From: Bacillota bacterium
GTDB taxonomy: Bacteria; Bacillota; Clostridia; Tissierellales; Peptoniphilaceae
DNA length: 9,703 nucleotides
Assembly (NCBI GenBank): GCA_023394215.1
Contig: JAEXBH010000037.1
Location: 1 to 9,703 of the forward strand
Reading direction: 5' to 3'
The notes beneath the pieces were generated by a model, which was given only the letters and a program-made list of their open reading frames with translations, was not told the DNA's origin and did not search any database. This document shows positions 5,976 to 9,703 of the stretch, in pieces. Within the stretch, counting starts at the first letter, position 1. Every line of letters starts with the position of its first letter. The position numbers were made by a program, and so were the translations under genes.

Positions 5976-6593
5976 TCACATAATATTATCCTTAACGTAA
6001 CCTAAAAGCGTTGCTTCATGAATCATTTCCTGATAATTATTTACATTCAATTTATCATATATGGTACTTAAGTGGTTGGCAAGTGTCCTCAGCGATATAT
6101 TTAAATAGTCACAAACCTGATTTCTGCTTATACCCCTTGCATACAGATTGATAATATCCTTTTCTCTCTCAGTCAAATCCATATACTTATCTTCTTTAAT
6201 TTTGAATATTCTGTCTCCTTCAAGTATACTTTCAAGATTTTTTATAAGTATATTTATACTGAGGTCCTTATTTAAAAATCCCGCTGCTCCCAAATCTTTT
6301 ACTTCTTTCTCAAGTCCGTAATAATCATAGCCTGTTAAAATAACTACCTTCTCATCCTTATTTTGCTCAAGTATAAGACCGGCAAGAGAAAGTCCGTCTA
6401 TATCCAAAATTTTCTTTATATTTATATCCAATAATATGATGTCAAAAAATTCTCTCTCTATCAAATTTAAAACTGACCTCCTGTCGGTAGGATAATCTAT
6501 ACTTTGAACTTCGCTAACAACTTCAAAATCCAAAAGGCTGTTTTTTAAGCCCTGAGACAATAGTTTATGATCTTCTACCAATAGAATTTTCAA
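5976..6593 (-). CDS. NarL/FixJ-family response regulator
   Basis: 205 residues with an N-terminal receiver domain (acidic pair E7-D8, phosphoacceptor D56 in DIILLDI, T87, K109) and a C-terminal LuxR-type DNA-binding domain (LTEREKDIINLYARGISRNQV to TLANHLSTIYDKLNV, about 140-184). It should be phosphorylated by the kinase encoded immediately upstream and then bind DNA as a dimer. The start is TTG at 6591-6593, since only this includes the first receiver strand KILLVEDH. A GGGAGGGAG site precedes it, embedded in the end of the kinase gene; the reading frames overlap by 29 nt, implying translational coupling. The loop after D56 runs INIKKILDIDG, about three residues longer than usual and without the customary proline. 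Targets are unknown; the nearby carboxypeptidase is a candidate. Confidence 0.92.
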   Translation of the reverse strand: MKILLVEDHKLLSQGLKNSLLDFEVVSEVQSIDYPTDRRSVLNLIEREFFDIILLDINIKKILDIDGLSLAGLILEQNKDEKVVILTGYDYYGLEKEVKDLGAAGFLNKDLSINILIKNLESILEGDRIFKIKEDKYMDLTEREKDIINLYARGISRNQVCDYLNISLRTLANHLSTIYDKLNVNNYQEMIHEATLLGYVKDNIM

Positions 6594-8061
6594 AAATCTC
6601 CCTCCCTTTAAGCGGTATGTTTATATAGAATTTTACACCCTCTTCATTTTTTATATTCATTTTACCTCCAAGCAAACTTATATGCCTGTCAATCTGCTTT
6701 AAACCCGAAAATCTTCCGCTTCCGTAAAAACTTTCCTTATCAAAATTTCCAACATCATTACTCACAAATATCCTTAAGCTTCTTCCCCTTATATCTATCC
6801 TAAGTTCCGCAAAATTTGAATCCGTATGCTTATAAATATTATTAACAAGTTCCTTTACTATCTTAATAAGCAAATTATCATAGGGGCTTTCCAAATATAT
6901 TTCCTTAAGACAAAAAATATCAAAATTAATATCCTTATTCCTGTAACGATATTCAATCTGCTTTATGACAAACAATATATTTTCATATAAGGAAAGGGAA
7001 TTGTTAATATTTGGTAATAAACCGTCTATTTTTTCCCTTATATTTGAGATAAGTAAGGATAATTTTTCAGAAACGTCCTCCTGCAAAATCCTTTTTTCAT
7101 CTATTTCTCTCTTCAAAAATATTATATCCTGCAAAATATCATCATGAAAATAGTCAGCTATTTCCTTATTATACAAGTTCTCATCACCGAGCCTGTTTAC
7201 AAAGTCCCTATAATCCGTATAGGCTCCCCTAAAACTCAAGTTTCTTATAAACTCAAAAATATTTATTACAAATATTACTCCTAAAGCAATGCTAAAAAGA
7301 TTAAATACATATCCCCCCATAAGTATAAAAATTTCAAAGATTATAAGGGTAAAAGCCCTACTTTTAATCCCTATATAGTTGACAATAAAAATATTTTGCA
7401 ACAAATTTTGAATACTTAAAAATATAATTAAAAATCTGAATATATTTGCCGCAATGTTTTCTCTTAAAACAAAAAAATAATAAAATAAAACAAAAACACA
7501 AATTGCCCAAGATAAAATCAAAAATATAAATATATTTTTCTTATACTCCATAAAGCCAACTATCCTCTTTCTGTTTCTAAGATAATAAACTATTGGAACT
7601 ATTATAAAAATCATAATATTTATAAATATATAAAGGCCATTAATAATATTCATTGTTAAAACAAAAAGACTTAAAATCAAATAGAAAGATAAAAATATCC
7701 AAATTCCTACTTTATTTTTAAGATAAACTTTCCGATCCAAAATATTTAACCAATTCAAAAGCAAAAAAAGAACACTTGCTATAAGTAACAAAAGCTGTAT
7801 CGTTGCGGTCAAATCCATGTATTCAAATTCTATAATCCACAAAACCAGGGTTAAAGCTGTAGAAATAACAAGGCTATATAAAATTTCATTTTTAAGCCTG
7901 CTTGTGGAAAGGTTCATCAGTTCAACAAAAAATATATTTACAAATGTCAAAACTAAGAATATAGGAGGATTTTTACTCACTCCTAAAAATCTCCAAATGG
8001 ATAAAATCATAATAATGATATATATAGTTCCCATTATTAATTTGTTAGTTTTTTCCTTCAT
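6565..8061 (-). CDS. Polytopic membrane sensor histidine kinase (HisKA_3 / NarL-partner type)
   Basis: 498 residues. Roughly residues 8-273 form about ten hydrophobic segments joined by short loops, with no sizeable extracellular domain, so sensing probably occurs in or at the membrane. The cytoplasmic part has the HisKA_3 H-box FHDDILQDI with phosphoacceptor H306 and the HDxxxQ pattern (Q311) linked to phosphatase activity. The ATPase N-box is KELVNNIYKH (403-412); the G-region is NDVG (435-438), GSGRFSGL (447-454) and LGGKM (464-468). The first ATP-lid motif lacks the usual second glycine. ATG at 8059-8061 follows AGGAAGGG. It starts 21 nt after the SDR stop and overlaps the response regulator by 29 nt, so the three form an operon. 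Signal unknown; membrane state or an envelope-active compound would suit the topology. Confidence 0.88.
   Translation of the reverse strand: MKEKTNKLIMGTIYIIIMILSIWRFLGVSKNPPIFLVLTFVNIFFVELMNLSTSRLKNEILYSLVISTALTLVLWIIEFEYMDLTATIQLLLLIASVLFLLLNWLNILDRKVYLKNKVGIWIFLSFYLILSLFVLTMNIINGLYIFINIMIFIIVPIVYYLRNRKRIVGFMEYKKNIFIFLILSWAICVFVLFYYFFVLRENIAANIFRFLIIFLSIQNLLQNIFIVNYIGIKSRAFTLIIFEIFILMGGYVFNLFSIALGVIFVINIFEFIRNLSFRGAYTDYRDFVNRLGDENLYNKEIADYFHDDILQDIIFLKREIDEKRILQEDVSEKLSLLISNIREKIDGLLPNINNSLSLYENILFVIKQIEYRYRNKDINFDIFCLKEIYLESPYDNLLIKIVKELVNNIYKHTDSNFAELRIDIRGRSLRIFVSNDVGNFDKESFYGSGRFSGLKQIDRHISLLGGKMNIKNEEGVKFYINIPLKGREIFENSIGRRS
6600..6606 (-). promoter_or_regulatory. Ribosome binding site for the TTG-started response regulator
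   Basis: GGGAGGG (within GGGAGGGAG) on the minus strand lies about 6 nt before TTG (6591-6593). It also encodes the Gly-Arg-Glu residues near the kinase C-terminus. This nested arrangement favours coupled, roughly stoichiometric synthesis of the kinase and regulator. Confidence 0.75.
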
Positions 8062-8082
8062 AGACCCTTCCTAATTTTACTT

Positions 8083-8877
8083 CTATTTGCCGTACATTTT
8101 ATAAATTATATACTGTTTAAGTCTTAACGGTAAAATGCCTGAAATCCTCAAAACAAAATTATAAAAAGCCCCGACAGAAGATATCTGCTTAGCCTTCCTG
8201 TTTTCCGCCAATTTAAGAATTTTATCGGCTATAAGTTCCGCTTTCATACCGTTTATCTCATCTTTTTCCATTTTACCGACTGATTTTTTTGCCCTATTAC
8301 TGTAAAAATCCGGCTCAAAGTTATTTTTAACTCTTGCTTTTGTAAAATTTGTCGCCACATCTCCCGGAAGCAAAACAAAAGCTCTCGCTCCTGACGGTCT
8401 TATTTCATTATCCACCGCCATTGCCATATTGACTATAGCCGCCTTGCTTGCAGAATATAGGGCCTGAAATGGTATAGGTACCACGGCTGCTATAGAAGAC
8501 AGATAAATTATCCTCCCCTTACTTGCTCTTATATGCTCAAGAACTGCTTTTGTAAAATATGCCGCCCCTTTAAAATTCACATCTATCTGACTTTCTATAT
8601 GGTTATAAGAGTTTCCCTCCAAAGAACCGGATATACCGAAACCCGCATTTGAAACAACTACATCTATCCTCCCGCATTCCTCTGAAATCCTCTTTATAGC
8701 CGACTCAACCATATCACTTTTACTTACATCACAATCTATATGCCTGACTATATCGGTATTTACTCCGCTCTTACTCAAATCGTATACTATATAACCTTTC
8801 TTATTAAATTTTTTTGCAGCTTCAAGTCCTATGCCTTTTGAAGCTCCGGTTATAACAACCACCTTAATATTTTCCAT
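8083..8877 (-). CDS. Short-chain dehydrogenase/reductase (classical SDR)
   Basis: 264 residues, normal for a classical SDR, with the whole set of motifs: cofactor-binding TGASKGIG (10-17), acidic D50 in CDVS, NAG (77-79), N101, S128 in YLSSIA and the catalytic YSASK (Y141, K145), then LLPGDVATNF after the sixth strand. Such enzymes oxidise or reduce alcohols and carbonyls with NAD(H) or NADP(H); the substrate cannot be read from sequence. The C-terminal part (VGAFYNFVLRISGILPLRLKQYIIYKM) is hydrophobic and basic, suggesting possible membrane association and a lipophilic substrate. The ATG has a short-spaced TGAGGG site. It is the first gene of the operon with the two-component system, behind a strong extended -10 promoter, so it may be produced together with the sensor. 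Confidence 0.9.
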   Translation of the reverse strand: MENIKVVVITGASKGIGLEAAKKFNKKGYIVYDLSKSGVNTDIVRHIDCDVSKSDMVESAIKRISEECGRIDVVVSNAGFGISGSLEGNSYNHIESQIDVNFKGAAYFTKAVLEHIRASKGRIIYLSSIAAVVPIPFQALYSASKAAIVNMAMAVDNEIRPSGARAFVLLPGDVATNFTKARVKNNFEPDFYSNRAKKSVGKMEKDEINGMKAELIADKILKLAENRKAKQISSVGAFYNFVLRISGILPLRLKQYIIYKMYGK

Positions 8878-8904
8878 AAGCCCTCATATTGTCTATTTTT
8901 TATT

Positions 8905-8933
8905 ATTATAGCAATAAAAGAAAGGGTTTTAAA
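8905..8933 (-). promoter_or_regulatory. Promoter of the SDR-kinase-regulator operon
   Basis: A consensus TATAAT (8910-8905) with an upstream TGC (8913-8911) forms an extended -10. TTTAAA (8933-8928) stands 17 nt upstream as -35. Transcription would start near 8898, about 20 nt before the SDR start codon. The -35 lies within the terminator hairpin of the preceding ABC gene. Confidence 0.65.
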
Positions 8934-8942
8934 TAAAACCCT
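8914..8942 (-). terminator. Hairpin terminator of the ABC transporter operon
   Basis: On the minus strand AGGGTTTT and AAAACCCT (arms 8935-8942 and 8923-8930) pair perfectly over an ATTT loop, followed by TTCTTTTATT. It begins two nt beyond the permease stop codon (8944-8946), the expected place for intrinsic termination. Confidence 0.85.
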
Positions 8943-8943
8943 C

Positions 8944-9573
8944 CTAATATTCTTTATTCTCCATAATTTTTACAGATATACTCACGGATAAAATTAAGCT
9001 TATCATACTTACAAGTACAATGAGTATTGCCAAACTCAAATTTGAAAACTTGGATAATTCAAACAAAAGCCCCTTTATAACCTGCCCATACTCTCTTAAA
9101 AGGCTTGCTGAAGCAAATATTATAAAATAACTTACAACCATTATAAGTCTACCCTTATCAGCCCCAAACTTAAACACAAAAGGAAGCTGTATACCTGAAA
9201 TCAAAACGGTAACCGCAAAAACTGCCATTGATAAAAGTATCATCTGACCCTTTCCCATTTCATTCTTAAAATACAAGGCTAAAAACATAGCCAAAGCCCC
9301 CAACATACCATAAATGAAGGTAAAAAATAATTTACTCAAAACATAGTCTATTTTCTTAAAAGGCATGGAAAAGGCATATTGCTCAAAGTTTGATTTATAA
9401 TCATATCCGAAAGAGATAGATGTTAAAATCAAGGGCAACATAGCGCAAACTGCAGGAATCATCATAAATGTACCCTCATAAATACCGTATAGACTTATGG
9501 CAATAGAAATTAATAAAGAAAGCACAAGTGTCTTTTTAATTGTTGCTATATCCTTTAATATAAGTGCTATCAT
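8944..9573 (-). CDS. ABC-2 type transporter permease (ABC2_membrane_5-like)
   Basis: 209 residues with about six hydrophobic segments (near 14-30, 36-55, 80-102, 111-133, 141-160, 178-202). The region GYDYKSNFEQYAFSMPF then KKIDYVLSKLFF, between helices 2 and 3, is the recognisable signature of the small ABC-2 permeases paired with BcrA-like ATPases, including peptide and antimicrobial exporters such as the Pmt type. The ATG overlaps the stop of the preceding ATPase gene (ATGA, 9570-9573), and AAGGGGG lies 7 nt upstream. A hairpin terminator follows immediately, so it ends that operon. Function as the membrane part of an exporter is well supported by family and context; the cargo is unknown. 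Confidence 0.85.
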   Translation of the reverse strand: MIALILKDIATIKKTLVLSLLISIAISLYGIYEGTFMMIPAVCAMLPLILTSISFGYDYKSNFEQYAFSMPFKKIDYVLSKLFFTFIYGMLGALAMFLALYFKNEMGKGQMILLSMAVFAVTVLISGIQLPFVFKFGADKGRLIMVVSYFIIFASASLLREYGQVIKGLLFELSKFSNLSLAILIVLVSMISLILSVSISVKIMENKEY

Positions 9574-9703
9574 AGTCTATCCCCCTTAACAAAATAAATC
9601 ATTATATCTTCTATGGATGGTCTTTCAAAAACCAAATCGGCCGGTATCAAATTTCTGTTCACCAAAACATCATTTCCGAAAGCATGCTTCCTTATACCTA
9701 TAA
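9570..9703 (-). CDS. ABC transporter ATP-binding protein, C-terminal end (truncated by window edge)
   Basis: Only the last 43 codons and stop lie in the window. The encoded tail contains IPADLVFERPSIEDIMIYF followed by VKGDRL. The RPSIEDIM-YFVKG ending is typical of BcrA-like ATPases that partner small ABC-2 permeases, in which a C-terminal domain follows the nucleotide-binding domain. Its TGA overlaps the ATG of the permease by the ATGA arrangement, showing translational coupling. The Walker motifs lie outside the window, so the call rests on the tail and the partner gene. Confidence 0.75.
   Translation of the reverse strand, partial: IGIRKHAFGNDVLVNRNLIPADLVFERPSIEDIMIYFVKGDRL

Noticed and set aside
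6965..8074. Plus-strand open frames at 6965-7147 and 7817-8074
   Set aside because: Both are antisense to the histidine kinase gene; their composition reflects the AT-rich membrane-coding strand and no family is recognisable.
1..9703. Mobile elements, CRISPR arrays, tRNA or riboswitch
   Set aside because: No transposase, integrase, repeat-spacer pattern, cloverleaf or long structured leader was seen; all gaps are under 190 bp and mostly explained by promoters and terminators.

Overview
The window is AT-rich (about one third G+C by eye), with heavy ATA and AGA codon use, strong purine-rich Shine-Dalgarno sites and GTG/TTG starts. This suggests a low-GC Gram-positive anaerobe (Bacillota, clostridial or Tissierellia-like). 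That placement is inferred from composition and gene types; no rRNA or marker gene is present. There are ten complete or refined genes plus one truncated gene at each edge. No tRNA, rRNA, CRISPR array, insertion sequence or phage gene was seen, and no gene-free stretch exceeds 183 bp.

Left part (1-1122): the 5' end of a MATE efflux gene runs leftward off the edge. It diverges from a YhhN/TMEM86-type lysoplasmalogenase gene on the plus strand, and each has a recognisable promoter in the 183-bp gap. A bidirectional hairpin terminator separates the lysoplasmalogenase from everything to its right.

Middle and right (1120-9703): all remaining genes are on the minus strand. In transcription order they are: the end of an ABC ATPase; its ABC-2 permease (ATGA overlap, then a terminator); then an SDR oxidoreductase with an extended -10 promoter, a polytopic HisKA_3 sensor kinase and a NarL-type response regulator (29-nt overlap, TTG start). 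These are followed by a D-Ala-D-Ala carboxypeptidase (GTG start), an XRE-TPR regulator 15 nt behind it, an MFS exporter and a class 3 type aldehyde dehydrogenase that ends at the shared terminator. The 73-92 bp gaps before the carboxypeptidase, MFS and dehydrogenase genes leave room for internal promoters, but no terminator hairpin was found between the SDR gene and the end of the dehydrogenase gene.

Two functional themes stand out. First, the lysoplasmalogenase would release a fatty aldehyde, and the convergent neighbour is a class 3 (fatty-aldehyde-like) dehydrogenase; together they could form a plasmalogen turnover pair. Second, an envelope/signalling block (two-component system, cell-wall carboxypeptidase, HTH-TPR regulator of possible peptide-sensing type, MFS exporter) may respond to envelope stress or an extracellular signal. 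Both are hypotheses from family knowledge and gene order. Nothing in the window is clearly an unprecedented system.
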